Assembly: GCA_020435205.1 (NCBI GenBank) | Contig: JAGQZY010000008.1 | Location: forward strand, 1 to 53,038 | DNA: 53,038 bases | DNA from: Bdellovibrionales bacterium | Lineage (GTDB): Bacteria; Bdellovibrionota; Bdellovibrionia; Bdellovibrionales; JAGQZY01 | Direction: 5' to 3' | Shown here: positions 41,906-51,083 of the stretch, piece by piece | Numbering within the stretch: the stretch's first letter is position 1 | Layout: the number at the start of each line of letters is the position of its first letter | Position numbers and translations under genes: made by a program | Notes under the pieces: model-generated | What the model saw: only the letters and a program-made list of their open reading frames with translations | What the model was told of the DNA's origin: nothing | Databases searched by the model: none

Positions 41906-42901
41906 ATGAATCAGGTTTTATCGCAAAGCGAAGTTGATGCATTATTAGCCGCGGTTTCCGAAGGGGAAATCGAAACCAGTGATGGGGCGGATCATAGGGA
42001 TGACCGAGTCGTTGTTGTCTATGATTTGACCAGCCAGGATCGAATCATTCGCGGACGTCTGCCTCAGCTCGACGTTATCTACGAAAAATTTATGCGATCT
42101 TTTCGCGTTTCCTTATCTTCTGCTCTACGCAAAATCGCTTCTTTGAACCACGCAAGCACCGATTTTCTAAAGTTTGGCGAATTTATTAATACGCTTCCTA
42201 TGCCGACTTGCATGAGTGTTCTTCGCTTTAGTTCCCTTCGCGGCTCAGCCCTGTTGGTTATTGAAAGTAAACTGGCTTATGCTCTCGTCGATAGCTTTTT
42301 TGGCGGCGATGATCGTCCTTACTCTAAAGTTGAGGGGAAAGATTTTACGCCGATTGAAATTTCAATCATTCGTAAAGTCGTCGACCTGGCCATCCAGGAT
42401 TTAGAAGCTGCATGGGAGTCCATTCACAACATCGATTGTAGTTTTGTCAGAACAGAAATTAACCCTCAATTTGTGGGTATCGTGCCACCGACAGATGTTG
42501 TGATTGCTTCTGCATTTGATGTGGAGCTAGAGAACGCCAGCGGCACGATCACTCTGGTCATTCCTTATTCAACAATTGAACCGATCAAACAAAAACTTTC
42601 GACAGGGTTCCAGGTGGAATCGGATCAAACAGATAAAAGACTATGGACATCCATTATTAAAGATCAATTGATGGATACAGAAGTCGATATCAATGTGAAC
42701 TTGGGGCACAGTGAGATCACCCTTAAAGAGCTAATGGCTCTTAAAGAGGGGGATGTGATTCCTCTTGATCAGGATGCCAATGGTGAGTTCGACGTACTTG
42801 TGCAAGAAGTGAAAAAATATAAAGGTTTATACGGAGTTTATCATGGCTCGGTGGCAATGCAGGTGACCAAGCCCATTATTAAGGAGACAGACGATGAGTG
42901 A
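41906..42901 (+). CDS. fliM: Flagellar motor switch protein FliM
   Basis: 331 residues. The CheY-P-binding peptide LSQSEVDALL is at residues 5-14; the middle CheC-like domain and a C-terminal SpoA domain (LGHSEITLKELMALKEGDVIPLD) follow. FliM joins FliG and FliN in the C-ring and receives the chemotaxis signal. The presence of the N-terminal peptide indicates CheY control of rotation here. ATG with GAGGGCGG before it; overlaps fliN by 8 bases. Confidence 0.97.
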   Translation: MNQVLSQSEVDALLAAVSEGEIETSDGADHRDDRVVVVYDLTSQDRIIRGRLPQLDVIYEKFMRSFRVSLSSALRKIASLNHASTDFLKFGEFINTLPMPTCMSVLRFSSLRGSALLVIESKLAYALVDSFFGGDDRPYSKVEGKDFTPIEISIIRKVVDLAIQDLEAAWESIHNIDCSFVRTEINPQFVGIVPPTDVVIASAFDVELENASGTITLVIPYSTIEPIKQKLSTGFQVESDQTDKRLWTSIIKDQLMDTEVDINVNLGHSEITLKELMALKEGDVIPLDQDANGEFDVLVQEVKKYKGLYGVYHGSVAMQVTKPIIKETDDE

Positions 42902-43250
42902 TTCAGCAGAAAATCTAGATGATCTACTGAATGTAGAAGCGCCAGAAATTGAAGAGGTTGCTAGAAAAAATGATCCCGAGGGTACCCAGGGCAATAACTT
43001 GGATTTGATTCTCGATATCCCATTAAAAGTCACAGTGGAACTGGGTCGCACCAAAATGGTAGTGAGTGAGCTTCTTAATCTCGGCCAGGGAAGTGTGATC
43101 GAATTGAATAAGCTAGCAGGGGAGCCCATGGAAATCCTTGTTAATGACAAGCTTGTTGCCCGTGGCGAAGCCGTTGTTGTTAATGAAAAGTTTGGTGTTC
43201 GCCTGACCGATATTATTTCACCTAAAGAAAGAGTTGAGCAACTGAAGTGA
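42894..43250 (+). CDS. fliN: Flagellar motor switch protein FliN
   Basis: 118 residues. After about 40 acidic residues comes the SpoA/FliN domain: LDIPLKVTVELGRTKMVVSELLNLGQGSVIELNKLAGEPMEILVNDKLVARGEAVVVNEKFGVRLTDI, nearly every family landmark present. FliN forms the lower C-ring and docks FliH. It overlaps fliM by 8 bases and ends at TGA 43250, just before fliO. Confidence 0.97.
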   Translation: MSDSAENLDDLLNVEAPEIEEVARKNDPEGTQGNNLDLILDIPLKVTVELGRTKMVVSELLNLGQGSVIELNKLAGEPMEILVNDKLVARGEAVVVNEKFGVRLTDIISPKERVEQLK

Positions 43251-43258
43251 GGGGCATC

Positions 43259-43909
43259 ATGAAGCTTTTGGTATTATTGATCAGTTTATTTTGCTGGACG
43301 GTGCAAGCGAAGGAAGCTTCTAAGCTTGTCGATGTGGATAAAGACTCGAGTCTGTCTGAGTACTTTAGCAAGTTGAATACCAAGGTGAGTGATGATCCTG
43401 AACAAGAGTTGATTCAAGCTAGTGAGGATCTTAAGTCTATCTCTGAGGAAGAGATTCCTCTAGAAATGCATAAGCAAAAAGCCGCTAAAGTAGAAAGTAT
43501 GTCTCCCCTGCAAAAGATGGTTTTTGTCCTTGGCGCTCTCGTTTTAGTGGCAGGAGTCCTCTTTTTTAATATCCATCGTTTTTCTAAACGCCGAGGGGAA
43601 GGCTTTGCGGCCAAAAACATTAATATTATAAGTAAAAAGCCCTTGGGCCCCAAAAAAGAGTTGGTCCTTATTCAGATCGCTGGTGAAACCATTCTATTGG
43701 GTGTTACCGACCAAAATATCAACTGCATTAAAACTCTCTCGCTACTTGAAGATGAGCTACCACAATTTGTTGAACCAAAATTCGCAAAAAAGTTTCAAGA
43801 AAAAATAGAACAAACGAATATGGATGAAGGTGCTGAAGAAGTGGACGGATTTACCGTTTCTAAGTTGGATGACGTACGTTCCGCGGTGAGTGAAAGGTTC
43901 TCGATCTAA
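43259..43909 (+). CDS. fliO: Flagellar export apparatus protein FliO
   Basis: 216 residues, longer than many FliO proteins. A signal peptide (MKLLVLLISLFCWTVQA), a periplasmic segment of about 70 residues, one membrane helix (about 83-103, MVFVLGALVLVAGVLFFNI), and a cytoplasmic domain with LGPKKELVLIQIAGETILLGVTDQNI, which is the FliO signature. FliO aids FliP assembly in the export gate. ATG 43259 preferred over GTG 43247 since GAGGGG lies just upstream. The stop overlaps the fliP ATG by one base. Confidence 0.85.
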   Translation: MKLLVLLISLFCWTVQAKEASKLVDVDKDSSLSEYFSKLNTKVSDDPEQELIQASEDLKSISEEEIPLEMHKQKAAKVESMSPLQKMVFVLGALVLVAGVLFFNIHRFSKRRGEGFAAKNINIISKKPLGPKKELVLIQIAGETILLGVTDQNINCIKTLSLLEDELPQFVEPKFAKKFQEKIEQTNMDEGAEEVDGFTVSKLDDVRSAVSERFSI

Positions 43910-44649
43910 TGAAAAGATATGGCTTCATCCTCATTATTTTAGCATTTCTTCCATGGGAGGCTATGGCGCAAGTATCGGTGCCCCAAGTGTCTTTGGGCTT
44001 AAAACAAACAAACAATCCTCAGGAAGTGGTGGATTCTATTAAAATCATTTTGATGCTAACGGTGCTTACGCTTGCTCCGGCTATCCTGATTTTAATGACC
44101 TGTTTTACTCGCATTATTGTGATTTTTTCATTTCTAAGACAGGCGTTAGGCACCCAACAAATGCCCCCGAACCAACTTCTTGTTGGTTTGTCTCTATTCT
44201 TAACTTTTTTTATTATGAAACCAGCTTTTACGGAGATTAACAATGAAGCTCTTCGTCCTTATTTGAGTGGTGCCCTTGAGCAAGAAAAAGCCTTTGAAAC
44301 TGCCTTAGTTCCCTTACGTCGCTTTATGTTCAAGCAAACCCGTTCAGAAGATCTTTCTTTGTTTCTCAAGCTCGCAAGAGAGGATGGTGCTAAAACTCGC
44401 GCCGATGTCGGAACCATGGTTTTGATCCCTGCTTTTGTTATTTCCGAGTTGAAAACGGCTTTTCAGATTGGATTTATCATTTATTTACCCTTTTTAATTA
44501 TTGATATGGTGATCGCGAGTGTGCTGATGGCGATGGGGATGATGATGCTACCACCAGTGGTTATCTCCCTCCCCTTTAAAATTATGCTGTTTGTGGTTGT
44601 CGATGGATGGAGTCTGATTGTGGGCTCCATGGTCAAGAGCTTTGGATAA
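43909..44649 (+). CDS. fliP: Flagellar export gate protein FliP
   Basis: 246 residues. N-terminal signal peptide (…PWEAMA), then four membrane segments with typical FliP motifs: LAPAILILMTCFTRIIVIFSFLRQALGTQQMPPNQ and ADVGTMVLIPAFVISELKTAFQIGF. It forms the ring of the export gate with FliQ and FliR. TAATG overlap with fliO. Confidence 0.97.
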   Translation: MKRYGFILIILAFLPWEAMAQVSVPQVSLGLKQTNNPQEVVDSIKIILMLTVLTLAPAILILMTCFTRIIVIFSFLRQALGTQQMPPNQLLVGLSLFLTFFIMKPAFTEINNEALRPYLSGALEQEKAFETALVPLRRFMFKQTRSEDLSLFLKLAREDGAKTRADVGTMVLIPAFVISELKTAFQIGFIIYLPFLIIDMVIASVLMAMGMMMLPPVVISLPFKIMLFVVVDGWSLIVGSMVKSFG

Positions 44650-44652
44650 GTT

Positions 44653-44925
44653 ATGAACGAAGATTTGGTTTTGATGTTAGGCAGTCAGGCATTGAAAACA
44701 ACGGCAACGTTGGCGGCGCCCATGTTGTTAGGAGCTCTCGTTACGGGTTTGATTGTTTCTGTTTTTCAAGCCATCACCCAGATTAACGAGGCCACGCTCA
44801 CATTCATACCCAAAATGATTGTCATTGGGGTGATGCTTCTTATGTTTGGCTCATGGATGTTAGATACGATGAAAAATTACACAGTGAATTTAATGGAAAA
44901 TGTCCATACCTATGTGAGGGAATAA
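44653..44925 (+). CDS. fliQ: Flagellar export gate protein FliQ
   Basis: 90 residues with two membrane helices: LKTTATLAAPMLLGALVTGLIVSVFQAITQINEATLTFIPK, then a second helix ending in TMKNYTVNLMEN. The QAITQINEATLTFIPK stretch is the FliQ signature. It packs around FliP and FliR in the gate. Three bases after fliP. Confidence 0.97.
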   Translation: MNEDLVLMLGSQALKTTATLAAPMLLGALVTGLIVSVFQAITQINEATLTFIPKMIVIGVMLLMFGSWMLDTMKNYTVNLMENVHTYVRE

Positions 44926-44926
44926 A

Positions 44927-45703
44927 TTGGGCCTTTTAACGATTAATCAGTTTCAAATTTTAGCATTCACCTTAGTTTTCCTAAGGTGCTTAGCCTTTTT
45001 TGTATCCTGGCCTATTTTTAGTGGAACCAATCTTCCCGTGCAAGTGAAAGTTCTCCTGTCTCTGCTTGTGGGCATGATTTGTTTTTCTCTGATTCCACCA
45101 GAGAGCTACCCTAAGATTGAAGCTTATCCCACCATGATCGGGTTAGGAATTAAAGAGATGGCTATCGGCTTTGCCATAGGCTTCTTGGCGAATCTCATTT
45201 TTCACGGGGTGATGATTGCTGGGGAGTTGATCAGTATGGCTATGGGTTTATCGGCCTCGCAGATGTTTAACCCTTCTACAGGAGTCCAGCAGTCTTCAAT
45301 CAATCAGCTTTACTACTTTTTTGCTGCTTTCTTATTTTTGGCTATTCGAGGTCATCACTATTTCATTAAAGGTTTGTATCAGAGCTTTGAATTAGTTCCT
45401 TTGTCAGTCATTTTTCCTCGCATTTCTGAAATTGGTCAGTTTGCGATGCTGGGAGCAAAAGTGATTGAAGTGGGTCTTATGTTGGCCGCACCCGTTTTAG
45501 TTTCGATTTTGTTAATTAACTTTTCACTCGGTATTCTTGGGCGAGCAGTGCCTCAAATTAATGTTTTAATTACAAGCTTACCCATCAATGCTTTGGCGGG
45601 TTTGATTATATGTATCATTGTCCTTCCTTTCTTTTTAGAAAGCTTAAAAGCAGAGATGATCGACTTTACTGATATCATCTTTTCTTTTTTGAGGACTTTT
45701 TAA
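44927..45703 (+). CDS. fliR: Flagellar export gate protein FliR
   Basis: 258 residues with about six membrane helices. Family stretches: FLRCLAFFVSWPIF, IKEMAIGFAIGFLANLIFHGVMIAGELISMAMGLSASQMFNP and NVLITSLPINALAGLIICI. The start is TTG at 44927, six bases after GAGGG and one base after the fliQ stop. It completes the FliP5-Q4-R1 export gate and is followed by flhB. Confidence 0.96.
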   Translation: MGLLTINQFQILAFTLVFLRCLAFFVSWPIFSGTNLPVQVKVLLSLLVGMICFSLIPPESYPKIEAYPTMIGLGIKEMAIGFAIGFLANLIFHGVMIAGELISMAMGLSASQMFNPSTGVQQSSINQLYYFFAAFLFLAIRGHHYFIKGLYQSFELVPLSVIFPRISEIGQFAMLGAKVIEVGLMLAAPVLVSILLINFSLGILGRAVPQINVLITSLPINALAGLIICIIVLPFFLESLKAEMIDFTDIIFSFLRTF

Positions 45704-45712
45704 GGGAATTTG

Positions 45713-46792
45713 ATGGCTAACGAACAGGATATGCAAGAAAAGACAGAAGAAGCCACCCCCCAGAGGAGGGAGGACTTCCGTCGCCAAGGTCAAGTGGCAC
45801 AAACCCGAGAACTTTCCTCGGCTTTAGCTCTTTTTGGCCTTTCTATCCTTATGTGGTTTATGGGACGCATCCTTGTCGAGCAGTTCTTCGACATTTATAA
45901 TGTATTGTACAGAAGCTACTTTTTGGCCGCCATTGAAGCGGGAAACATATACCCAGCTATAGCCTTCGCCTTCAAAAAGATTCTGATGATCACACTTCCG
46001 GTCTATGTTTTGATGTTTTCTTTGGGGGTGGCTTCATCAATTTTGCAGATTGGTGTTCTTTTTAGTGAAGAAAGCATTAAATTCAATACCAATAAAATCA
46101 ATCCCATAGAGGGCCTTAAGCGCCTTTTTAGTTTAAAAGCTCTGGTTGAGGGCATTAAGGCTATCTTAAAATTTACTTTAGTGGCCGGCGTGATTTACTT
46201 AGTCTTACGTGGCGAGTTTGCGACTCTTCCAAAGCTCCTTTTTATGAAGCCGATACAAATGTTTTATTATATTGGAGTTTTAGTTTTTAAATCCATGCTT
46301 TCTATTGGTGCTGTCATGACTGTTTTGGCTGCTGCTGACTATTTTTTCCTTCGCTTTGATCTCGAAAAGCAAATGCGCATGTCAAAACAAGAAGTCAAGG
46401 AAGAGGTTAAGTCACGAGAAGGGGATCCGCTCATTAAAGCGCGCATTCGCAAAATTCAAAAGGAAATGGCGACTAAACGCATGATGGAAGATGTGCCTAA
46501 GGCGGATGTGATCATCACTAACCCGACGCATTTAGCGATTGCTTTAAAATATGATCCAACTCAACATGCGGCGCCTCAGATTATTGCCAAAGGAGCTGAC
46601 TTTTTAGCGGAGAAAATTAGAAATTTAGCGAAAGAGCATGAGATTCCAATTGTTGAAAATAAACCCTTAGCGAGGACCATTTATAAAACCCTTGAGGTTG
46701 GACAATTTATTCCTCGTGAACTTTTTGAAGCTGTTGCTGAAGTTTTGGCTTTCGTATTCAAGCTCAAAAGAAAGAGAGTAGGACGTGGATAA
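45713..46792 (+). CDS. flhB: Flagellar export switch protein FlhB
   Basis: 359 residues. It begins with EKTEEATPQRREDFRRQGQVAQTREL and has four membrane helices. The self-cleavage site N-P-T-H is at 270-273 (IITNPTHLAIALKY), followed by the C-terminal domain that sets substrate specificity. FliK (11374) acts here to switch export from hook to filament proteins. ATG 45713 preferred over TTG 45710. Overlaps flhA by 8 bases. Confidence 0.97.
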   Translation: MANEQDMQEKTEEATPQRREDFRRQGQVAQTRELSSALALFGLSILMWFMGRILVEQFFDIYNVLYRSYFLAAIEAGNIYPAIAFAFKKILMITLPVYVLMFSLGVASSILQIGVLFSEESIKFNTNKINPIEGLKRLFSLKALVEGIKAILKFTLVAGVIYLVLRGEFATLPKLLFMKPIQMFYYIGVLVFKSMLSIGAVMTVLAAADYFFLRFDLEKQMRMSKQEVKEEVKSREGDPLIKARIRKIQKEMATKRMMEDVPKADVIITNPTHLAIALKYDPTQHAAPQIIAKGADFLAEKIRNLAKEHEIPIVENKPLARTIYKTLEVGQFIPRELFEAVAEVLAFVFKLKRKRVGRG

Positions 46793-48881
46793 TCTCTTTC
46801 AATATTTAAAGCGCTTTGAGAAATACACTAAGAACACCGATTTGATGATGGCAATCGGCTTAATAGGCATACTTGCTGTCATGATTATCCCATTGCCCTC
46901 AATTATGCTTGATTTGGCTCTCACGGGATCATTGACCCTGAGTCTTTTGGTTCTATTGGTGGCCTTATACATTAATAGTCCATTAGAGTTTTCCATTTTT
47001 CCTTCATTGCTTCTTGTCACCACTTTATTTCGGTTGTCTTTGAACGTGGCTTCGACGCGTCTGATTCTTTCTAATGGGCACGAAGGCGAAGGAGCTGCTG
47101 GTGAAGTGATATCTGCCTTTGGTCACTTTGTCGTTGGCAATAATTACGCCATTGGTCTGATTGTTTTTATTATACTTGTTATCATCAACTTTGTGGTGAT
47201 CACTAAAGGTTCGGGGCGTATTGCGGAAGTGGCTGCGCGCTTCACCTTGGACGCCTTGCCAGGAAAGCAAATGTCTATTGATGCCGACCTCAATGCGGGG
47301 TTGATCAATGAGGAGCAAGCAAGGTCTCGCCGTAAAGAGATTGAAGCGGAAGCTGACTTTTACGGAGCCATGGATGGTGCCAGTAAGTTCGTTCGCGGAG
47401 ATGCCATTGCTGGCATTGTTATTACAGCTATTAACATTTTTGGTGGTTTGATACTTGGCGTTTTGCAAAAAGGTTTGGACATCACGTCAGCAGCAGAAGC
47501 TTATACGCGACTGACGATAGGTGATGGTTTGGTCAGTCAAATTCCAGCCCTCATTATTTCAACAGCCGCAGGTATCGTTGTCACTCGCAACCACTCTAAA
47601 GGCAATATGGGTGCCGATATGGCAAGCCAGCTCTTTGTAAACCCAAGAGCTGTGGGGATTGCGGCAGGAGTTGTATTCTTCCTTGGGATGGTTCCTGGGC
47701 TTCCTACCATTCCATTTACGGTGGTTGCCCTTCTTTTGGGAGGAACTGCTTGGCTAATTCTGCGCTACCAGCAAGAAGAACAAGAGATAGAACAGGCGCG
47801 GATGCTTGAAGAGGAGCAAAAGCCGAAAAAGGAAAATATTGAAAACTTACTCCCTCTAGACTTGGTTGAACTCGAAGTAGGATATGGACTCATCAATACA
47901 GTAGAATCAGAAGAAAGCGGTGACCTTCTTGAAAGGATTGTTAGCATTCGTAAGCAATTTGCGTTGGACTTAGGGGTGGTAATTCCCTCGGTTCATATCC
48001 GGGATAACTTACAGTTAAAGCCTGGCGAGTATCGACTTCTTATAAAAGGGAATAAAGTGGCTGGTGGCGAACTTAAGCCTGATTGCTATTTAGCCATGGA
48101 TCCAGGGAATGTCTCGGGTCCCATTGATGGTACTCCAACCAAAGAACCTGCATTTGGTTTAGATGCCTTGTGGATCACAAAATTACAAAAGGATGACGCC
48201 GAGGTGGCAGGATATACAGTGGTGGATTTGCCAACAGTGATCGCCACTCATTTGACTGAAGTTTTGCGTCAGCATGCTTACGAAATTTTTGGTCGCCAAG
48301 AGGCTACACGTCTCATTGATAATCTTAAGAAGAATTATCCAAAAGTTGTTGAAGACTTGGTGCCAGATATCCTTAGCTTGGGGCAGGTGGTTAAAGTCCT
48401 GCAGAATCTTCTTAAAGAACAGGTTTCTATTCGTGATTTATTGACTATTTTTGAAACTCTAGCTGATGAGGGTGTTCATACCAAGGATACGGATCAGTTG
48501 ACCGAATCTGTACGTAAAGCCTTGCGTCGAGCGATTACGACCAAGCTCAAAGATAGTGAAGACCTCGTACATGTTATCAATCTATCTCCGCAAGTCGAAG
48601 AGATCCTCAGTCAGTCTCTTTTGCAAACAGAGCAAGGGGTGCAATTGGCAATGGATCCCACTTACGGGCAAGAGCTAGTGAGTTCAATTGCTAAAACCAT
48701 TGAGACACACCCTGAGGTGGCGGGGCAGCCTGTTCTCCTGACGAGTCCGGTCAATCGCAGACATATTTTTAAACTAGTGAATCGTTTCATCCCGCAGCTG
48801 GTGGTTTTATCTCATAGTGAAATTTCTCCTGATGTAGGAGTTCGTACCGTAGGAACCGTGGAGGCATTCCATGCAAGTTAA
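46785..48881 (+). CDS. flhA: Flagellar export gate protein FlhA
   Basis: 698 residues. Eight N-terminal membrane helices with FSIFPSLLLVTTLFRLSLNVASTRLIL and the highly conserved FHIPEP-type loop (TKGSGRIAEVAARFTLDALPGKQMSIDADLNAG); a large cytoplasmic domain (about 350-698) binds FliI, FliJ and export chaperones. It forms the nonameric ring of the export machine and uses proton force. GTG start at 46785. Overlaps flhF by 11 bases. Confidence 0.98.
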   Translation: MDNLFQYLKRFEKYTKNTDLMMAIGLIGILAVMIIPLPSIMLDLALTGSLTLSLLVLLVALYINSPLEFSIFPSLLLVTTLFRLSLNVASTRLILSNGHEGEGAAGEVISAFGHFVVGNNYAIGLIVFIILVIINFVVITKGSGRIAEVAARFTLDALPGKQMSIDADLNAGLINEEQARSRRKEIEAEADFYGAMDGASKFVRGDAIAGIVITAINIFGGLILGVLQKGLDITSAAEAYTRLTIGDGLVSQIPALIISTAAGIVVTRNHSKGNMGADMASQLFVNPRAVGIAAGVVFFLGMVPGLPTIPFTVVALLLGGTAWLILRYQQEEQEIEQARMLEEEQKPKKENIENLLPLDLVELEVGYGLINTVESEESGDLLERIVSIRKQFALDLGVVIPSVHIRDNLQLKPGEYRLLIKGNKVAGGELKPDCYLAMDPGNVSGPIDGTPTKEPAFGLDALWITKLQKDDAEVAGYTVVDLPTVIATHLTEVLRQHAYEIFGRQEATRLIDNLKKNYPKVVEDLVPDILSLGQVVKVLQNLLKEQVSIRDLLTIFETLADEGVHTKDTDQLTESVRKALRRAITTKLKDSEDLVHVINLSPQVEEILSQSLLQTEQGVQLAMDPTYGQELVSSIAKTIETHPEVAGQPVLLTSPVNRRHIFKLVNRFIPQLVVLSHSEISPDVGVRTVGTVEAFHAS

Positions 48882-50211
48882 AAAATACGAAGCATCCTCT
48901 GTCTTGGAGGCACTCAAAGAGATTAAAAGTGATCTTGGTCCGGATGCTATCATCTTGTCCACTCAGGAGGCTAAATCCATCCCAGGAATGCCTAAAAAGT
49001 TTATTGTAGTTGCAGCGGTTTCTGAAACTCAGCTTAAGAAAAAGGAAATCGCACAAAAGCAGCTTGGAGATATCTACGACAAAAAGGTGAGTCTTCGCTC
49101 TGCGCATCAGCAAAAAATGGTGATTGATAATGTTATAAAAAATGTAGAAAACAAAATCGCTCAGAAAAAGCGAACAATCACCTCTACACCATATATAGAA
49201 ATCAATGATGGTGAAGCTTTACCCACTCAGGCCAGCGAAGTTGCCTCGGCAAGCCAAGGGAGCCAAAGAGTGAGGCAGGCGGCCAGAGACGCCTTCAAGA
49301 CAAGCCTATCTTCACAATTTTTTGCAGACCAATCGGCTCAACTTAACCACCGGCGCCTACAAAATATGGCCACTGAGAAAAAGCGAGAGGTCACAGCTCC
49401 AACTATCGATTCAGTCATTCGTCGTCTGAAAACCTGTGGTGTAGAAAATACCCTCATTGACCACATTGTCCATCAAATCAAGAGGGAGCTTGGTGCTAAT
49501 GTGCAGAGACAGGCTTTGGTGGACTCTTGGCTCGCTAAGTGGATACTTGCCCACACGGAAGTGACGGAAGCGATGACGGGAGAGACTCTCGAAATTTTTG
49601 TTGGGCCTCAAGGGATGGGTAAGACCACGGCTCTTGTCAAAGTCGCTGCTCATTACACAATCAATGAACAGAAATCAGTAGCGATTATCTCAACCGACCT
49701 CAGCAAAGTTGGGGCCGTCGAGCAGTTGCGCGTGTATGGAAGAATTCTCAATATTCCTGTCTATGTCGCTAGCAGCGAATGGGATTTACAAGAGAAAATT
49801 CAACAGCTTGGTCATGAGTATTCCAGTCTTCTCGTGGACACTCCAGGGATATCATTGGGCAATATCTATGAACTGGACTTTATTCGAAACCTAACGAGTG
49901 TAGAAACTCACAAGATCAAGAGAATCCACTTGGTGCTATCGGCATTGGCCAAGGCGAGCGATATTGGCAGTATCATTAAACGTTACGAGGTCGCGCAATT
50001 TGACGATGTGATTGTCAGCAATATCGACCAAACCACTCAACATGGGATTCTATTGAATATGGGACAAAAGATGAAAATGCCTTTTCATTCTTTTGGTCTA
50101 GGGTCAGATGTTATTGACGGATTTGAATTTGCAACTAAAGAAAGAGTATTGGACTTAATTTTTAAACTGACAAAAGTGAATGGAGAGAAGGGTCATGGGA
50201 AGCTTTTATAA
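48871..50211 (+). CDS. flhF: Flagellar placement GTPase FlhF, divergent G motifs
   Basis: 446 residues. N-terminus MQVKKYEASSVLEALKEIKSDLG is typical of FlhF, then a variable charged B domain and an SRP-like NG domain. G1 is GPQGMGKTT (245-253); the usual D-T-Y-R segment is S-T-D-L-S (274-278); G3 is D-T-P-G (323-326); the G4 motif T-K-L-D is replaced by S-N-I-D (383-386). FlhF recruits FliF at the pole, using a GTP-dimer. Loss of the G4 Lys and of the Arg/Tyr region may weaken GTP selection or hydrolysis. Overlaps flhA by 11 bases and flhG by 17. Strong assignment by position and N-terminus. Confidence 0.92.
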   Translation: MQVKKYEASSVLEALKEIKSDLGPDAIILSTQEAKSIPGMPKKFIVVAAVSETQLKKKEIAQKQLGDIYDKKVSLRSAHQQKMVIDNVIKNVENKIAQKKRTITSTPYIEINDGEALPTQASEVASASQGSQRVRQAARDAFKTSLSSQFFADQSAQLNHRRLQNMATEKKREVTAPTIDSVIRRLKTCGVENTLIDHIVHQIKRELGANVQRQALVDSWLAKWILAHTEVTEAMTGETLEIFVGPQGMGKTTALVKVAAHYTINEQKSVAIISTDLSKVGAVEQLRVYGRILNIPVYVASSEWDLQEKIQQLGHEYSSLLVDTPGISLGNIYELDFIRNLTSVETHKIKRIHLVLSALAKASDIGSIIKRYEVAQFDDVIVSNIDQTTQHGILLNMGQKMKMPFHSFGLGSDVIDGFEFATKERVLDLIFKLTKVNGEKGHGKLL

Positions 50212-51028
50212 TCATGCAGAAAAAGTACCAGCAACGCGAACACTGAGTGTCACTTCCGGTAAGGGTGGTGTAGGCAAAACGACCTTAACTGTTAATCTAG
50301 CTTTCACTCTTGCTGAGATGGGAAAAAAGGTTCTTATTCTCGATGGTGATATTGGCCTGGCCAACATAGATATTTTTTTAGGGATCCGTCCAAACAAAAC
50401 CTTAGAAGACTTCTTTGCTGGCGAAGAGCGTCTCAACGATATCATCGTAAAAGTGAATAAAAATATTCACGTTATTCCGAGTGCAAGCGGGCTGACAGAC
50501 CTCAAAAGTATTGATGTCTATAAGAGAAAGATGCTTATGGATGAAGTGGGTATGTTAGAAACCACTTATGATTATCTTATTGTGGATACAGCGTCTGGGA
50601 TTGATGAAAATGTTCAATATCTAAATAGTTCAGTTCAAGATGTTTTGGTGGTTATCACCCCTGAGCCTGCCAGTATGGCTGATGCTTATGCTTTAATTAA
50701 GTTGTTGCACAATAATCATAAAGTAAATCGATTTTCTGTTGTAGCGAACAAGGTGCTCAGCGAAAAAGAGGCTAAGGATATTTACCAAAGAATCAATAGA
50801 GTGAGTGATCGGTTCCTCAATGTTCACCTAAGCTATTTGGGGTATGTTCCTTTGGATCCCAAATTGAGACAGTCGAGTGACCAGAAGTTGATCTGTAAAG
50901 CACGACCAAGTGCTGCCTCGTCCATCGCCTTGAAAAGAATAGCGGAATCAATAGGTTCTGGAGCGGAAGTGGGCGAAGTTAAAGGGAATTTGCAGTTTTT
51001 TTGGAACCAGCTTCTTTCGGTGGCTTGA
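50195..51028 (+). CDS. flhG: Flagellar number regulator FlhG (FleN/YlxH), MinD-like ATPase
   Basis: 277 residues. Deviant Walker A SGKGGVGKTT and switch LDGDIGLANIDIFLG are clear, with DTASGIDENV as switch II. The family limits flagellum number and stimulates FlhF GTPase through an N-terminal D-Q-A-x-x-L-R helix. Here only about 18 residues precede Walker A and that motif is absent. ATG 50195 with GAGAAGGG before it; the longer frame from 50180 adds just five residues and still no motif. It lies in the usual flhF-flhG-fliA order. Confidence 0.94.
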   Translation: MGSFYNHAEKVPATRTLSVTSGKGGVGKTTLTVNLAFTLAEMGKKVLILDGDIGLANIDIFLGIRPNKTLEDFFAGEERLNDIIVKVNKNIHVIPSASGLTDLKSIDVYKRKMLMDEVGMLETTYDYLIVDTASGIDENVQYLNSSVQDVLVVITPEPASMADAYALIKLLHNNHKVNRFSVVANKVLSEKEAKDIYQRINRVSDRFLNVHLSYLGYVPLDPKLRQSSDQKLICKARPSAASSIALKRIAESIGSGAEVGEVKGNLQFFWNQLLSVA

Positions 51029-51044
51029 TATATGGACTTTTGAG

Positions 51045-51066
51045 TTAGGTGTGGCTTTGATAAAAT
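51045..51066 (+). promoter_or_regulatory. Possible extended -10 promoter before fliA
   Basis: TGATAAAAT (51058-51066) is an extended -10 element; TTGAGT (51040-51045) lies 15 bases upstream of it, rather short. It could add background transcription of fliA. Weak. Confidence 0.3.
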
Positions 51067-51083
51067 AAAATAAAGGGTCGGCT

